Positions 17,256 to 28,757 are shown, counted from the stretch's first letter. The stretch is 64,000 nucleotides of DNA from an uncultured Hyphomicrobiales bacterium (GCA_903930435.1 CAIYYN010000042.1:150872-214871), one strand, 5' to 3'. Notes: generated from the sequence alone by a model not told the origin. Made by a program: numbers and translations.

Positions 17256-19454
17256 ATGAGCGACTCATCGTTTGGCGCAAATGAACTCGATCGCTTCCGC
17301 GCGACCTTCTTCGAGGAGTGCGCCGAGCTGATTGCTGACATGGAGTCGCGGCTCAGTTGCATGTTGACTGAAACAGCCGATTCGGAAGAGTTGAACGCGA
17401 TTTTCCGCGCCGTTCACTCCATCAAGGCGGGAGCCGGGGCATTCGGCCTCAAGCGGCTTGTCACGTTCAGCCATACATTCGAAGCGCTACTGGACTGGCT
17501 CCGCGACGGCAGGATTGCGCAGGACGAACGCGTCGCGACAATCCTGGTCAAGGCAGGCGATATTTTGGCCGCACTTGTGGAGGCAGCACAACAAGGCAAG
17601 GAAATAGCAGCCGATTTCGAAACGGAAATCGCCAATGAGCTCCACGGCCTCCTCGAAGAGGCCAGTGGCGGCACTTCTACACATCGGGCCAAGGCCGAAC
17701 CAAAATCAACAAGCGAGTCGGTAACTCCGGCAAAAGCCACGGTCGATTATCGCATCAGCTTCAGCCCGCATGCCGAGTTATTTCGGCACGCAAACGAACC
17801 GTTGCTTCTGATCAAGGAGTTGGAACGCTTCGGAACGCTGCACACGTTTTGTGACACCAGCAAATTACCAAGCCTGGCAGCGATGGAGCCAGAAGACGCC
17901 TATTTTTCGTGGACGTTCGAACTGTCGACAAATCGCAGCAAGGCGGATATCGCCGAAGTTTTTGAGTTTGTTGACCAGGATTGCATCCTCGACATCTCGG
18001 AGAGCGCCGAAGAGGAAGCCTTCGGACTGTTCGATGATGACGAACCCAAGGCGCTGAATGAACCTGCGCCAGATAGCAGCCCAGCAGTTGCGCCAACTAT
18101 TGAGCACAAGCCAGCGGCGGAACCCGCCCAGAAGGCCCAAAGCGGCGCGAAATCAAACGCAAATGCCACGATCCGTGTCGATCTTGCGCGGATTGACCGC
18201 CTCGTCAACATGGTGGGCGAGTTGGTCATTACGCAAGCGATGCTGGCGCAGCAGATCATTGACCAGGGCAAGGATCAAGGTCAGCAGGCGATACAAGGGC
18301 ACGAGGATCTCGCGGTATTGACGCGTGAACTCCAGGAATGCGTCATGGCGATCCGCATGCAGCCCGTCAAATCCGTCTTCCAGCGGATGCCGAGGCTCGT
18401 TCGCGAAGTTGCCGGCAAATTGAACAAGCAGGTCAATCTGGTCACGCATGGCGAGCAGACCGAGGTCGACAAGACGGTCATCGAAGAACTCGCGGATCCC
18501 CTGACCCACATGATCCGCAATTCAATCGATCACGGCATCGAGACACCGGACGTCCGCATCGCTGCGGGCAAGCCAGCCGAAGGCAAGATCGTGCTCTCCG
18601 CAGCCCACGTCGGTAGCAACATCCTGATCCACATCAGTGACGACGGCGCTGGCATCAATCGCGAGCGGCTTTTGAAAAAGGCCATCGAGAAGGGCATCGT
18701 CACCCCAAATGCGAATCTGTCGGACGAAGAAATCGACGAACTGATCTTTGCACCCGGCTTTTCAACGGCCGCAGCCGTCACCGACGTTTCAGGACGAGGC
18801 GTCGGCATGGATGTGGTTCGACGCAATATTGTCGGCCTGGGCGGGCGAATTCAGGTCCAGTCGACGTTTGGCAAAGGCACACGCTTCACACTGATCATCC
18901 CGCTCACGCTGGCCGTGCTGGATGGAATGATCGTCGCCTCGGGCAGCGAAAAGTACATTCTGCCTCTCACGAGCATCATCGAAAGTTTCAGGCCAGACAA
19001 AAGTCAGGTCCGCGAGATAACGGGCGGAGGTCAGGTCGCCTCGATCCGAGGCGAATACGTGCGGCTTGTTTACTTGTGCAAGATCTTCGACGTTCCCGGC
19101 GCGGTGCTCGAACCGTGGAAGGGATTGGTTGTGCTTGTCGAAACCGCGAGCGGTAACAAGCTCGGCATTGTCGTGGACGAGTTGATCGGCCAACAGCAAG
19201 TCGTCATCAAGTCCCTGCTCGACAACTTCACACCCGTTCCAGGAATCTCCGGCGCCACGATCCTGGGTAACGGTCGAGTGGCCCTGATCCTCGACATCGA
19301 ACAACTCGCCGGGATGACCGAACGTCGACGTCACGCGACGATCGACGGCAGATTGTCCGGCTCCAAGCCTGCCCTGCTCGATGATCAAGCCTCACAGCCC
19401 CATTCCGACGTGGACGATGGCGCGTTGCCTCGTCTCGCCGTCGGTTCACGATGA
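17256..19454 (+). CDS. cheA: Chemotaxis histidine kinase CheA
   Basis: A 732-aa kinase. The N-terminal HPt domain carries H54 in RAVHSIKAGAGAFG. A variable linker follows, then the dimerisation domain (IRVDLARIDRLVNMVGELV), the ATPase domain with the N box MIRNSIDHGIE, G1 SDDGAGIN and G2 GRGVGMDVV, and a C-terminal CheW-like domain. The ATG at 17256 is chosen over an upstream TTG because GGAG lies before it. About 130 bases separate it from cheY. It should phosphorylate CheY, CheB and perhaps the receiver of the PP2C protein downstream. Confidence 0.95.
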   Translation: MSDSSFGANELDRFRATFFEECAELIADMESRLSCMLTETADSEELNAIFRAVHSIKAGAGAFGLKRLVTFSHTFEALLDWLRDGRIAQDERVATILVKAGDILAALVEAAQQGKEIAADFETEIANELHGLLEEASGGTSTHRAKAEPKSTSESVTPAKATVDYRISFSPHAELFRHANEPLLLIKELERFGTLHTFCDTSKLPSLAAMEPEDAYFSWTFELSTNRSKADIAEVFEFVDQDCILDISESAEEEAFGLFDDDEPKALNEPAPDSSPAVAPTIEHKPAAEPAQKAQSGAKSNANATIRVDLARIDRLVNMVGELVITQAMLAQQIIDQGKDQGQQAIQGHEDLAVLTRELQECVMAIRMQPVKSVFQRMPRLVREVAGKLNKQVNLVTHGEQTEVDKTVIEELADPLTHMIRNSIDHGIETPDVRIAAGKPAEGKIVLSAAHVGSNILIHISDDGAGINRERLLKKAIEKGIVTPNANLSDEEIDELIFAPGFSTAAAVTDVSGRGVGMDVVRRNIVGLGGRIQVQSTFGKGTRFTLIIPLTLAVLDGMIVASGSEKYILPLTSIIESFRPDKSQVREITGGGQVASIRGEYVRLVYLCKIFDVPGAVLEPWKGLVVLVETASGNKLGIVVDELIGQQQVVIKSLLDNFTPVPGISGATILGNGRVALILDIEQLAGMTERRRHATIDGRLSGSKPALLDDQASQPHSDVDDGALPRLAVGSR

Positions 19455-19472
19455 CGAGAAAGGCCAACGCTC

Positions 19473-19991
19473 ATGCGATCAGCTCAAGACATGATGTCCG
19501 GTTCCCAGGGCAACGCCCAGGGACATGAACATTCGACCAAGACAGTCCAATTCATCAGCTTTCGGGTCGGTGAACAGGAATTTGCCATTGACATCATGGC
19601 AGTTCGGGAAATCAAGGGTTGGACGGACACGACAACCCTGCCGAACCAGGAAGAATATCTGCTGGGCGTATTGAACCTGCGCGGCACCATTGTCCCGATC
19701 TACGATCTCCGTTGCCGTTTCGGTCTGGGCTTGACCGTCGCGACACGGAGCCATGTGGTCATCATCGTCTCCGTGCTTGACCGGACGATCGGCCTTCTCG
19801 TCGACGCTGTCTCCGACATCTTGACCGTCAATTCGAACGAAATCCGGCCTGTTCCGGAGATGGAAAAATCGGTCAGCAACGAATTCCTGAGCGGACTCAT
19901 CACCATCGGCGAAACAATGGTCGTGCTGCTGTCACTCGAAACTCTGTTTGCCCAACGCCCCAGCGAAGATGCATCCGCAGTAGCTGCGTGA
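19473..19991 (+). CDS. cheW: Chemotaxis coupling protein CheW
   Basis: A 172-aa adaptor linking MCPs to CheA. The family core runs from [25 protein letters not shown] through [17 protein letters not shown] to [16 protein letters not shown]. It lies 18 bases after cheA and 34 bases before the MCP gene. An N-terminal stretch of about 20 polar residues precedes the domain. Confidence 0.94.
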   Translation: MRSAQDMMSGSQGNAQGHEHSTKTVQFISFRVGEQEFAIDIMAVREIKGWTDTTTLPNQEEYLLGVLNLRGTIVPIYDLRCRFGLGLTVATRSHVVIIVSVLDRTIGLLVDAVSDILTVNSNEIRPVPEMEKSVSNEFLSGLITIGETMVVLLSLETLFAQRPSEDASAVAA

Positions 19992-20025
19992 GGCCTGGCT
20001 GAAACGATCACAGGAGTCTGGTATC

Positions 20026-22644
20026 ATGTCCCTGAATTCGCTCAAGTTACGTACCAAGATCGGCCTCATCGTCGCCCTCATGGCGATCCCGATCGGACTG
20101 TTTGTCTGGATGTACGTCCAACAATCCCAGAAGGATGCGCTAGCTGCTCAGCAAGAGCTTTCGGGCGTTGAATATGAGCAGGCCGTCTGGAAGGCCATGA
20201 CCTCGGTTGCCATGGCCAAGGGCAATGCGGGGGCGACACTAGCCTCCCAGGTCGCCAATCTTCCCGATCTCGGTGCCCTCAGCACGAAATATGATGCGGC
20301 CTTTGGCTCGGGCGACAAGATGAAGGCCTTCAAGGATCAGCTTCAAACAATCGGCTGGCCTGCCAAGGCGATTGATGCCTCTGTGGATGTCACCCCTATC
20401 CTCGATGCGGGTAACGATCTGATCGGAGCCGTCAGCGATGGTGCTGGACTTTCAATCGATCCACAGATCGACACTTATTACATCATCACGGCGCTGACCG
20501 TGAACCAGCCGTCAGTGCTCCGCTATTCCAACTTGATCCGCAGTTCCGAAACAGACCTGCAACAGTCAAAGACGTATCCGATCGACAAGAAGCATGGCAT
20601 CGCAATCAACATTGCGATGTACAAGAAGGCCGTAGATGATACGTCATCGTCCTACGATACGGCGATTTCGCTGGGTAAAGACTTTGCGATCAAGAGCTCT
20701 ATCACCCCGAAGACAAAGCAGCTGAATGCCGATGCATCGAAATTTGCTGATGACGCTTCAGACCTGAGTTCGAAGTTCGACTCAGACACGCCCAACGACA
20801 AAATTGATCCAAGCGCGATGTACAAGACGCGCGCATCCGCCGACGTAGCCAACAACGATCTGTGGCTGACAGGCGCGAAAGAACTGACGCGGCTCCTGAA
20901 TGGCCGTATCGACGGTATCAATTCGGGCATGTACACCATGCTTGCCATCGGGCTTGCTGTTCTGGTCGTCGCCGTTGGTACGGCGCTGCTCATCTCGATG
21001 CAAACAGCGCGCTCATTTTCACGCATCATCGGGACTATGGATCGCATCCGCCAGAACGATTACTCGGTCGTGGTGGAAGGAACCAAGCGCAAGGACGAAA
21101 TTGGTGAAATCGCCCGTGCAGTCGAAGTCTTCAAGGCGACCGGTCTCGAAGTCGCAGAATTGACCGCGAATTATCGCGGTCAGGTTGAAGCGATCAGAAA
21201 GATCCAAGCCGTCATTGAATTTGATCTGAATGGAAGAATCATTGACGCCAACGATGTCTTTGCGACCACAATGGGCTACGGCCGAGAAGAAATTATCGGC
21301 AAGCACCACCGCGTTCTGGTGGAACACGCTCATCGTGAGTCTGAGGAATATAGACAGTTCTGGGAGAGGCTTGGGCGCGGCGAATATCAACATGGAACGA
21401 TTTCGCGACTTACCAAGGCAGGCAAGACGGTCTGGCTTCGGGCAACCTATAACCCGATCATCGGCCTGGACGGCAAGCCCTTCAAAATTGTCAAATTTGC
21501 GATGGATTGCACTGCGGAGGTTGAGGCAGCCGCCTTGCTGCAGACAGCCGTGAAGCAAACGCAGGACGTGGTCGCGGCAGCGAAAAACAATAACCTGACG
21601 CAACGCATTCCCATGGAAGGCAAGACCGGCGATATCGGCGACCTTTGCGCCGGCGTTAACGGCCTTATCGACACGATGGCGACGGTCATCACCGACATCA
21701 ACTCGGTTACGGCGACCATCAGCGCCGCAGTTGGTGAAATCACGTCCGGAACGAACGACCTGTCGGAGCGGACCGAAAAACAGGCCTCCAGCCTGCAGCA
21801 GACATCTTCCTCGATGGAGGAAATGTCGACGACCATCAAGCAAAATGCCGATAACGCCCAGCAGGCAAATCAACTGGCCATCAACGCTCGGACAGTTGCA
21901 ACCGAAGGCGGTCAGGTCGTTGCCAAGGCAGTCGACGCCATGTCCAAGATCGAGTCTTCTTCGCGCAAAATCTCCGACATCATCGGCGTGATCGACGAGA
22001 TCGCCTTCCAGACAAACTTGCTGGCGCTCAACGCAGCTGTGGAAGCGGCCCGCGCCGGCGATGCTGGTCGTGGCTTTGCTGTCGTCGCGTCGGAAGTGCG
22101 CTCCCTCGCTCAACGCTCCTCCGAGGCCGCAAAAGACATCAAGGGTCTGATTGTCCAGAGTGGCGCCCAGGTCAAGGATGGCGTGACGCTTGTCAACAAT
22201 GCCGGAGCCTCGCTTCAGGAGATCGTCGACAGCGTGAAGCGTGTCACGGACATCGTGTCCGAAATCGCTGCTGCATCGAAGGAGCAGTCGATCGGGGTCG
22301 AAGAGATCAACCGGGCCGTTGGTCAGATGGATGAAATGACTCAGCAAAATTCCGCTCTGGTGGAAGAAAACGCCGCCTCATGTCGTATGTTGCAGCAACA
22401 GGCCGAGAACATGCAGCAGCGCATGTCCATCTTCGAAATTGAACCGGGACATCGCTCTGCAGCCTCGCATACCGCAACCCCGACGCTCTTGAAGCAAGCA
22501 GCGAACGAGCCAGCCAAGATCACGCAACAGCCAAAGGCAGCACGCCAACCCGTGAAGCGGCAAGTGGCTGTCAAAGGTGCCCAACGCATGCAGGCGGACC
22601 TGGCCGCCGCATTTGAAACAGACAATGACTGGAAGGAATTCTGA
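20026..22644 (+). CDS. Methyl-accepting chemotaxis protein with PAS domain
   Basis: An 872-aa transmembrane receptor. The first membrane helix is near residues 10-30 ([21 protein letters not shown]), a periplasmic helical sensor follows, and the second helix is near 304-325. Then come HAMP, a cytoplasmic PAS domain (about 390-510, [14 protein letters not shown]) and the signalling domain with tip [21 protein letters not shown]. The C-terminus ends in DWKEF, matching the W-x-x-F tether bound by CheR and sometimes CheB. The ligand is unknown; the PAS domain may add redox or small-molecule sensing. Confidence 0.93.
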   Translation: MSLNSLKLRTKIGLIVALMAIPIGLFVWMYVQQSQKDALAAQQELSGVEYEQAVWKAMTSVAMAKGNAGATLASQVANLPDLGALSTKYDAAFGSGDKMKAFKDQLQTIGWPAKAIDASVDVTPILDAGNDLIGAVSDGAGLSIDPQIDTYYIITALTVNQPSVLRYSNLIRSSETDLQQSKTYPIDKKHGIAINIAMYKKAVDDTSSSYDTAISLGKDFAIKSSITPKTKQLNADASKFADDASDLSSKFDSDTPNDKIDPSAMYKTRASADVANNDLWLTGAKELTRLLNGRIDGINSGMYTMLAIGLAVLVVAVGTALLISMQTARSFSRIIGTMDRIRQNDYSVVVEGTKRKDEIGEIARAVEVFKATGLEVAELTANYRGQVEAIRKIQAVIEFDLNGRIIDANDVFATTMGYGREEIIGKHHRVLVEHAHRESEEYRQFWERLGRGEYQHGTISRLTKAGKTVWLRATYNPIIGLDGKPFKIVKFAMDCTAEVEAAALLQTAVKQTQDVVAAAKNNNLTQRIPMEGKTGDIGDLCAGVNGLIDTMATVITDINSVTATISAAVGEITSGTNDLSERTEKQASSLQQTSSSMEEMSTTIKQNADNAQQANQLAINARTVATEGGQVVAKAVDAMSKIESSSRKISDIIGVIDEIAFQTNLLALNAAVEAARAGDAGRGFAVVASEVRSLAQRSSEAAKDIKGLIVQSGAQVKDGVTLVNNAGASLQEIVDSVKRVTDIVSEIAAASKEQSIGVEEINRAVGQMDEMTQQNSALVEENAASCRMLQQQAENMQQRMSIFEIEPGHRSAASHTATPTLLKQAANEPAKITQQPKAARQPVKRQVAVKGAQRMQADLAAAFETDNDWKEF

Positions 22645-22652
22645 TGTGACTG

Positions 22653-22690
22653 GTCCTCTCGTGGCGCTGGAAAAAGTGTCACGAGAGGAC
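22653..22690 (+). terminator. Intra-operon hairpin between MCP and cheR
   Basis: GTCCTCTCGTG and CACGAGAGGAC form an 11-bp perfect stem around a 16-base loop. With no T-run after it, partial termination or mRNA protection that raises MCP over CheR is more likely than full termination. Confidence 0.5.
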
Positions 22691-22740
22691 GGAAGCAGAA
22701 GCGCAAAAGTCACGTATTGTCGCGAAGAATCAGACACGCC

Positions 22741-23604
22741 ATGTCCCTAAAATCCTCAGCCCTAAGATCCGATGTCCTGCACGAGTTTCCCTTCAGCGAG
22801 GCTGAATTCAGCTATCTCGCGGGGCTTCTGCGCGACTCTACCGGCATCGTGCTGAATTCGAGCAAGATGAATATGGTCTACGCCCGCTTGGCCCGTCGGC
22901 TTCGCGAGCTCAATCTGAAGACGTTTGCGGCCTATTGCGAACTGCTTCAAAGTTCGACAGGCGATCAGGAGATGGGAAATCTCATCAATGCCCTGACGAC
23001 AAATCTGACCAAGTTCTTCCGCGAATCCCACCATTTTGATCACCTGCGCAACACTGTCATCCCCGCTGTCGCGGCCCGAAAAGGGGCAACGCCAAAGCGA
23101 CTGAGGATCTGGTCAGCCGGATGTTCCTCGGGCGAGGAGCCCTACTCCATAGCCATGGTCGTCGCTGATGAATTGGCAAGGCAATCAGGCTGGGACGCGA
23201 AGATACTTGCGACAGATCTCGATACAAACATGGTCGCAACGGGTCGAACTGGCCTCTATTCCCAGCAAGCCATTGATGAATTGCAGCCAACCCTGCGCGA
23301 TCGATACCTTACGCGCCAGGAAGGTGACGTCTGGGCAGTCCAGCCACAGGTGCGCCAGTACATCACGTTCAAACAACTCAATCTCTTGCATCCCTGGCCC
23401 ATGAGCGGACCGTTCGACGCTATCTTCTGTCGAAACGTCATGATCTACTTTGATGGTCCAACCAAGAACCAGTTGATCAAGCGCTTTGTGGACATGCTGG
23501 CACCTGGCGGCTGGCTCTACATCGGACACTCCGAGACCCTCTTCGACAACAAATCCAAACTCGAACTGGATGGCAGGACAGTCTATCGGAAAGCCATGCC
23601 ATGA
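22741..23604 (+). CDS. cheR: Chemotaxis protein methyltransferase CheR
   Basis: A 287-aa SAM-dependent methyltransferase acting on glutamates of MCPs. The N-terminal helical domain ends with NALTTNLTKFFRESHHFDHL, and the SAM-binding core reads LRIWSAGCSSGEEPYSIAM. FDAIFCRNVMIYFD and GGWLYIGHSETL complete the family pattern. The ATG at 22741 is preferred to the upstream TTG at 22717. Its stop overlaps the cheD start (ATGA). Confidence 0.95.
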   Translation: MSLKSSALRSDVLHEFPFSEAEFSYLAGLLRDSTGIVLNSSKMNMVYARLARRLRELNLKTFAAYCELLQSSTGDQEMGNLINALTTNLTKFFRESHHFDHLRNTVIPAVAARKGATPKRLRIWSAGCSSGEEPYSIAMVVADELARQSGWDAKILATDLDTNMVATGRTGLYSQQAIDELQPTLRDRYLTRQEGDVWAVQPQVRQYITFKQLNLLHPWPMSGPFDAIFCRNVMIYFDGPTKNQLIKRFVDMLAPGGWLYIGHSETLFDNKSKLELDGRTVYRKAMP

Positions 23605-24239
23605 GGGCAACAGCAGCCAAACCGCGCGTCATCGAACCAGAAGACGTTCAGTCAGATCCGGGCAAACGTGTCTTTGATCAACGTTACGGCGCCTACCTCG
23701 TGCGGGTCATGCCCGGCGGCTTCTATGCGACGGGAAAAGTTGACGAGCTGATCGTGACGGTACTCGGATCTTGCGTTGCAGCCTGCATCCGAAATCCTTT
23801 CAATGGCTTTGGCGGCATGAACCATTTCATGTTGCCGGAAAGCACGTCTGGCGATTGGAACGGAAGCAGTCTGGCTCTCAGATACGGCAATTTCGCCATG
23901 GAAGCCCTCATCAATACGATTCTCAAAAGCGGGTGTCGTCGTCAGGATCTCGAGATCAAAATGTTTGGCGGGGCGAACCTGACCGACGGTCCATCCATGG
24001 TCGGTTCGAAAAATGTCGAGTTCGCTCGCGATTACCTGGCGGCAGAAGGTCTTAAAATTTCATCCGAGGATCTGGGCGGCATAAGCGGCCGCCGGATTCA
24101 TTACAATCCGACAACCGGCAAAGTTCAGCGACTTCTATTGCAGACAAAATCGCAGCAATTCATCAGCGACTCCGAAGAAAAATACAAAAAGATCATCAAT
24201 ACGAATGTCATCGATGGCGGTATTGAGCTCTTTGATTAG
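23601..24239 (+). CDS. cheD: Receptor glutamine deamidase CheD
   Basis: A 212-aa protein that deamidates receptor glutamines and can bind a CheC-type phosphatase. The catalytic cysteine is in VTVLGSCVAACIRNP and the histidine in GGMNHFMLPE; the threonine-bearing region is LEIKMFGGANLTDG. It overlaps cheR by 4 bases. The protein carries N- and C-terminal extensions of roughly 25-40 residues compared with the shortest CheD proteins. Confidence 0.92.
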   Translation: MRATAAKPRVIEPEDVQSDPGKRVFDQRYGAYLVRVMPGGFYATGKVDELIVTVLGSCVAACIRNPFNGFGGMNHFMLPESTSGDWNGSSLALRYGNFAMEALINTILKSGCRRQDLEIKMFGGANLTDGPSMVGSKNVEFARDYLAAEGLKISSEDLGGISGRRIHYNPTTGKVQRLLLQTKSQQFISDSEEKYKKIINTNVIDGGIELFD

Positions 24240-24283
24240 CCGCATTGAATACAAGTCGCAATCACGACAAGACGGTGAATGTA

Positions 24284-25378
24284 ATGGAGAAGACCGTGAC
24301 ACAGGGCCGACGCGCACGCGTACTTATTGTCGATGATAGCGCCTTAGTACGACAGATATTGACACAGATCCTGTCGTCAGACCCGGATATCGAGGTGGTG
24401 GGAACAGCGAACGATCCTTTCATCGCGCGTGAACGCATCAAGGAACTGAATCCGGATCTGATCACGCTCGACATCGAGATGCCGCGGATGGATGGTCTTG
24501 AGTTTCTCGAAAAGATCATGACGCTCAGACCCATGCCGGTGCTGATGATCTCGTCCCTGACCCAAAAGGGTGCCGATGCAACGCTTCGGGCTCTCGAAAT
24601 CGGCGCCGTGGACTTTGTCGGCAAGCCGACCATTGATCTTCAGGTCGGGTTGCGCGATTTGGCGCAGGAAATCGTGACCAAAGCAAAGGCAGCCGCAGGT
24701 GCACGTGTTCGCTCATTGCGGAATCAAAACCATGCGCCAACAACCCTGTCAACAACAACGATACGCTATTCATCAACTGACAAGATCATCGCGATCGGCG
24801 CGTCAACGGGTGGCGTAGAAGCGCTCTCGGTTGTCCTGAAAGCAATGCCGGCCAATGCACCGGGCATTCTCGTTACACAACATATGCCAGCTCAATTCAC
24901 TGAAAGCTTCGCAAAACGGCTCAACAACGTCTGCTCAATCAACGTCAGTGAAGCGAGAGATGGCACGACTGTGCTACCCGGGCACGCTTATATTGCGCCT
25001 GGTGGCCAGCATTTGCGGCTTGCTCGGTCCGGCGGCAAATTCGTTTGCCAGGTCGGAGGTACCGACCGGGTATCAGGCCATTGTCCGTCAGTCGATGAAC
25101 TCTTCGATTCGGTGGGACGGGTCGCAGGTCACAACTCTGTCGGCGTCATTTTGACCGGGATGGGCAAAGACGGCGCGAAGGGCCTGCTTGCCATGCGTCG
25201 AGCCGGAGCCCATTCGATTGGCCAGGATGAAGCAACTTGCGTTGTCTACGGCATGCCGCGTGCTGCATTCGAGATCGGTGCGGTTGAGACACAGGTCCCC
25301 CTTGAACAGATAGCAAACCAGACCCTCAGGCAATTCAACACGCAACCAGATGCGGTTCATCGGGCCAGTGGATCATGA
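24284..25378 (+). CDS. cheB: Protein-glutamate methylesterase CheB
   Basis: A 364-aa two-domain enzyme. The receiver domain has VLIVDDSALVRQ and ITLDIEMPRMDGLEF. The C-terminal esterase carries the catalytic serine in AIGASTGGVEAL, the histidine in VTQHMPAQFT and the aspartate in LTGMGKDGAKG. The ATG at 24284 is used; TTG at 24245 and GTG at 24275 are possible but lack ribosome sites. It removes methyl groups added by CheR. Confidence 0.94.
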   Translation: MEKTVTQGRRARVLIVDDSALVRQILTQILSSDPDIEVVGTANDPFIARERIKELNPDLITLDIEMPRMDGLEFLEKIMTLRPMPVLMISSLTQKGADATLRALEIGAVDFVGKPTIDLQVGLRDLAQEIVTKAKAAAGARVRSLRNQNHAPTTLSTTTIRYSSTDKIIAIGASTGGVEALSVVLKAMPANAPGILVTQHMPAQFTESFAKRLNNVCSINVSEARDGTTVLPGHAYIAPGGQHLRLARSGGKFVCQVGGTDRVSGHCPSVDELFDSVGRVAGHNSVGVILTGMGKDGAKGLLAMRRAGAHSIGQDEATCVVYGMPRAAFEIGAVETQVPLEQIANQTLRQFNTQPDAVHRASGS

Positions 25379-25453
25379 GGTTACATAAAATTTGTTCCGA
25401 GGCGTTATCCATGCGTAAACCTGAAATTAGTGTAATGCGCTCAAGATGCTATC

Positions 25454-26578
25454 ATGATTGACAGATCGACAAGCCAGAAGTCCGCTTCGGCAAACTTCAT
25501 TCAACCCGGACCAATCGCGATCAGCGATGGAACGGTGAATTATGCCCAAGCGGTCGATGTCATACGACATCGTCTGAACCTCGACCGCGCCCAAAGCGAG
25601 GCTCTCGACGCCTTGATGCGCGAAGTCGGGATGGTATCGGAGCTTGTCGAAACAAACGTGGATGACCTCTCTGCGCGTTTTCAAGGGATTGCGGAAAAAG
25701 CACGTCAGCAAACATCCATGATTGAGTTGTTGACCGCTACGGCATCTACAACAAGCAACGATGAAGAGGATATTGCTCTCACTGAGGTCGCGGAGAATAT
25801 TGCGGAGAGCTTTTCAGACCTTATTTCGAAGATCGTCTATCTGTCTTCTCGCGGCGTTTCGATGGTCTACACGCTCGATGACGTCATCGCGGCCTTGAAG
25901 ACCGTGGACCGGACCATTTTACAAATTGACAAGATCAACAACCAGACCAACTTGCTGGCGCTCAATGCAAAGATTGAAGCCGCCCGTGCCGGAGAGGCGG
26001 GGCACGGATTTGCCGTCGTCGCAGACGAGGTTCGTGAACTTGCCAAAACCGTCAACTCCATGTCCTCCCAACTGAAAATGCAGATCCAGTCGATTACTGG
26101 AGGGCTGACAAAGAGTTATGACCTGCTGCGCGAAATTGCGACGCTGGATCTGTCTGAACAGAATCTGTTTGCCAATGAACGGATCAAACGGATGATGACA
26201 AAGATCATTTCGCAGCATCAAAGCTTTGCAGACGCACTGGTTGAGAGCAGTGATGTTACCAGGCAAATGACGACCGATATCCAGCACGCCATTATCGCAA
26301 TGCAGTTCCAAGATCGCGCAAAACAGCGACTGCAAGACGTTAGCGCGGGCTTGAAATGCTTGGGAGACTCTTTGCGCGCAACCAGCGAAAAAGCGAACGA
26401 CATAGAAACATACATCGACAGCATCGACGAGGCCGCCGTAGAACACTGGACGGACAGTTTGATCGATAGCGTCACACTTGGCGAAATTCGAGAACGCCTG
26501 CAGCAAAAGCTTCGCCCTGGCTCGCCGCAGAATGATCGTCCGGTAGCTGACGATGATGCCGGCATCGAACTATTTTAA
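25454..26578 (+). CDS. Soluble MCP-like signalling protein
   Basis: A 374-aa protein with no membrane helix or recognised sensor domain. A predicted helical N-terminal part is followed by an MCP hairpin tip ([22 protein letters not shown], residues about 162-183), shorter in its helical arms than the membrane receptor. The C-terminal part contains [15 protein letters not shown], a motif shared with some receptor and CheZ-like proteins. It may sense cytoplasmic state or cap the array. Confidence 0.8.
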   Translation: MIDRSTSQKSASANFIQPGPIAISDGTVNYAQAVDVIRHRLNLDRAQSEALDALMREVGMVSELVETNVDDLSARFQGIAEKARQQTSMIELLTATASTTSNDEEDIALTEVAENIAESFSDLISKIVYLSSRGVSMVYTLDDVIAALKTVDRTILQIDKINNQTNLLALNAKIEAARAGEAGHGFAVVADEVRELAKTVNSMSSQLKMQIQSITGGLTKSYDLLREIATLDLSEQNLFANERIKRMMTKIISQHQSFADALVESSDVTRQMTTDIQHAIIAMQFQDRAKQRLQDVSAGLKCLGDSLRATSEKANDIETYIDSIDEAAVEHWTDSLIDSVTLGEIRERLQQKLRPGSPQNDRPVADDDAGIELF

Positions 26579-26613
26579 AGTTAGCGTCAGGCCACCCAGA
26601 AGGAGACACCTGC

Positions 26614-26919
26614 ATGCGAATCAAGACAAGCACGACCGGAAATACATTTGAGGCTCGGCTGTCAGATCGATTGACGTTCGCGGATCACCAGGCATTCCGC
26701 GAAATGATCCAGCAAGTCACAACGACAGGTGCAAAGGAATTTGTTCTGGAGTTGAGTGAACTGGTGTCGATCGACTCGGCGGGGCTCGGAATGTTCGTGA
26801 TCGCGATGGAGTCCGGCAGCAAAAACGGCTGGTCGCTTACGCTCAAAGCACCACGCCCATCCGTGAAGCAATTACTTTTGCTAGCAAAATTCGACAAGCT
26901 CGTGACGCTTGTCGACTGA
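26614..26919 (+). CDS. STAS-domain anti-anti-sigma factor-like protein
   Basis: A 101-aa STAS domain of the RsbV/SpoIIAA type. LELSELVSIDSAGLGMFVIA holds the phosphorylatable serine S55 after an aspartate, exactly as in active anti-anti-sigma factors. A strong GGAG precedes the ATG. It lies directly before a PP2C-type protein with its own RsbW-like kinase domain, so it is the natural substrate of both. In contrast, the other STAS protein at the start of the cluster lacks this serine. Confidence 0.87.
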   Translation: MRIKTSTTGNTFEARLSDRLTFADHQAFREMIQQVTTTGAKEFVLELSELVSIDSAGLGMFVIAMESGSKNGWSLTLKAPRPSVKQLLLLAKFDKLVTLVD

Positions 26920-26948
26920 GCCTACGTATTCGGCAACAGGAGTTAGCC

Positions 26949-28757
26949 GTGCAGTTTGAGTCTTCACTGTCAGAAAATACCCATTCTGCCGTCACTCTGG
27001 CAGATAATGACAGTTTGACCACGTCACGGATTCTGATCGCCGATGATAGCACGATCATGCGGACCATCATTGCGTCGCACCTTCGTCGGAGCGGCTTTGA
27101 GAACCTGAGTTTCGCAAATGACGGCGTCGAAGCTCTTCAATCCGCCCAGGCAAGTGTGCCCGATCTGGTCATAACGGATCTGGCAATGCCCAACATGGAC
27201 GGTTTTGACCTCTGTCGTGCATTGCGGTCAGATCCAAGGACTGCGGATGTTCCAATCCTCATCCAGACAGGGTCCGAGTTCAAGGAAGACAGGACGCGAT
27301 CCTTTGCCAATGGCGCAAGCGATCTGGTGACCAAGCCAATCGAAGGTCAGGAGTTGATTGCTCGGGTCAGGGTCCATCTTGAGCGCAGAGCGCTGATTTC
27401 CCGTCTAACAGAATATCAGCGGCGAATGGCTGAGGAATTGACGCTGGCTCGGGTGATGCAGGAATCACTTCTACCAGAGCCAGCCGAAATCGCACGGATT
27501 GAACGCCAATTACCAATCATGCTCTCCAGTTGTTACGAGCCTTCGCTGGGTTTGGGCGGCGACATATGGGGCATGACGCCTGTCGGGGCCCGGTCAATTC
27601 GGCTCTTTTCGGCGGATTTTACCGGACATGGCGTCGGTTCTGCCCTGAATACATTTCGCCTGCATTCGTTCATTACCAGTGGCGCAGCAAACGCGATTGA
27701 GCCAGGCGCCTGGTTGGCCCAGTTGAACGAGTTCATGTGCGGTGCTTTGCCGGTCGGTCAATTTGCGACCATGTTTGCTGCAATTGTTGATCTTGATCGA
27801 GATGAAATTCGCTATTCTGCGGCGTCGGCGCCGCCTCCGTTGCTGCGGACCGGAGCTTTTGGTGCCTATCAACAGATCGACGGGACCGGTTTTCCCATCG
27901 GCATAACCCGCAAGGCAACTTACGAAACGAAGCGCCTGGACTTTCCACCAGGTTCAACGCTCGTTCTCTACAGCGATGCACTGATCGAGACGCCGGAACC
28001 GCCGAACGCGGTGTTCACAACAGAAAAGCTTTGCGATTTCCTGAATGGACTTGAACAAGGTCACGACGCAAAAGCGGCGCAAGAGGCACTCGTCGCCGCG
28101 CTCGGCAATGAGGCCGGCGAAAAGCCGACCGACGATTTGACGATCATAGCTCTGCATCATCGTGCTGCTGACGCAGCTTTGGCTCGAAACGTCAACGACA
28201 AAGCATCCAAAGCGCGGTCCGATGAAGGCGCGCATGGGTCAATCGACTCTGAATGCCAGACCTTTGCCACCGATCCAAAAACAGGAATGACACACCTGAT
28301 CAATGGACGGTTTGAAATACAGACGCATGATCAGGCAGAGCAGTTGTCAACCCTCTTGGCCGGACATTGCCCGGACCCCGAACGGGTCGCCCCAGGACTT
28401 TGGGAGCTTTTGTCAAATGCCATTGAGCATGGAAATCTGGCGATCTCATTTGAAGAAAAGACCGAACTGCTAAGGTATGGTACGTTCGAGCTTGAAGTGA
28501 AACGCCGACTGCAACAAGATCCCTATAAAAAGCGCATCGTAATCGTCACATTTGATCAAATCGACAGCGATATCAGAATCGTTATCACGGACGAGGGCGA
28601 CGGCTTCAATTATGATGAAGCCATGAAACGCGAATTGTCGCTGGATTTGCCGAACGGCAGAGGTATTGCGATAGCGACGACAATCAGTTTCGACACGTTG
28701 GCCTACAAGGGAAAGGGAAATAGTGTCGAAGCCACGTTGAAGATCGCGCAATCATGA
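26949..28757 (+). CDS. Receiver - PP2C (SpoIIE/RsbU) - HATPase fusion
   Basis: A 602-aa protein. Residues about 25-145 form a receiver domain ([13 protein letters not shown]). Next comes a SpoIIE/RsbU phosphatase with metal-binding GGDIWGM and [13 protein letters not shown] and a late [11 protein letters not shown] motif. The last 150 residues are an RsbW-like HATPase ([26 protein letters not shown]). One protein thus holds an input switch, a STAS phosphatase and a STAS kinase. GTG is the likely start. Its stop overlaps the hybrid kinase start by 4 bases. Confidence 0.9.
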   Translation: MQFESSLSENTHSAVTLADNDSLTTSRILIADDSTIMRTIIASHLRRSGFENLSFANDGVEALQSAQASVPDLVITDLAMPNMDGFDLCRALRSDPRTADVPILIQTGSEFKEDRTRSFANGASDLVTKPIEGQELIARVRVHLERRALISRLTEYQRRMAEELTLARVMQESLLPEPAEIARIERQLPIMLSSCYEPSLGLGGDIWGMTPVGARSIRLFSADFTGHGVGSALNTFRLHSFITSGAANAIEPGAWLAQLNEFMCGALPVGQFATMFAAIVDLDRDEIRYSAASAPPPLLRTGAFGAYQQIDGTGFPIGITRKATYETKRLDFPPGSTLVLYSDALIETPEPPNAVFTTEKLCDFLNGLEQGHDAKAAQEALVAALGNEAGEKPTDDLTIIALHHRAADAALARNVNDKASKARSDEGAHGSIDSECQTFATDPKTGMTHLINGRFEIQTHDQAEQLSTLLAGHCPDPERVAPGLWELLSNAIEHGNLAISFEEKTELLRYGTFELEVKRRLQQDPYKKRIVIVTFDQIDSDIRIVITDEGDGFNYDEAMKRELSLDLPNGRGIAIATTISFDTLAYKGKGNSVEATLKIAQS

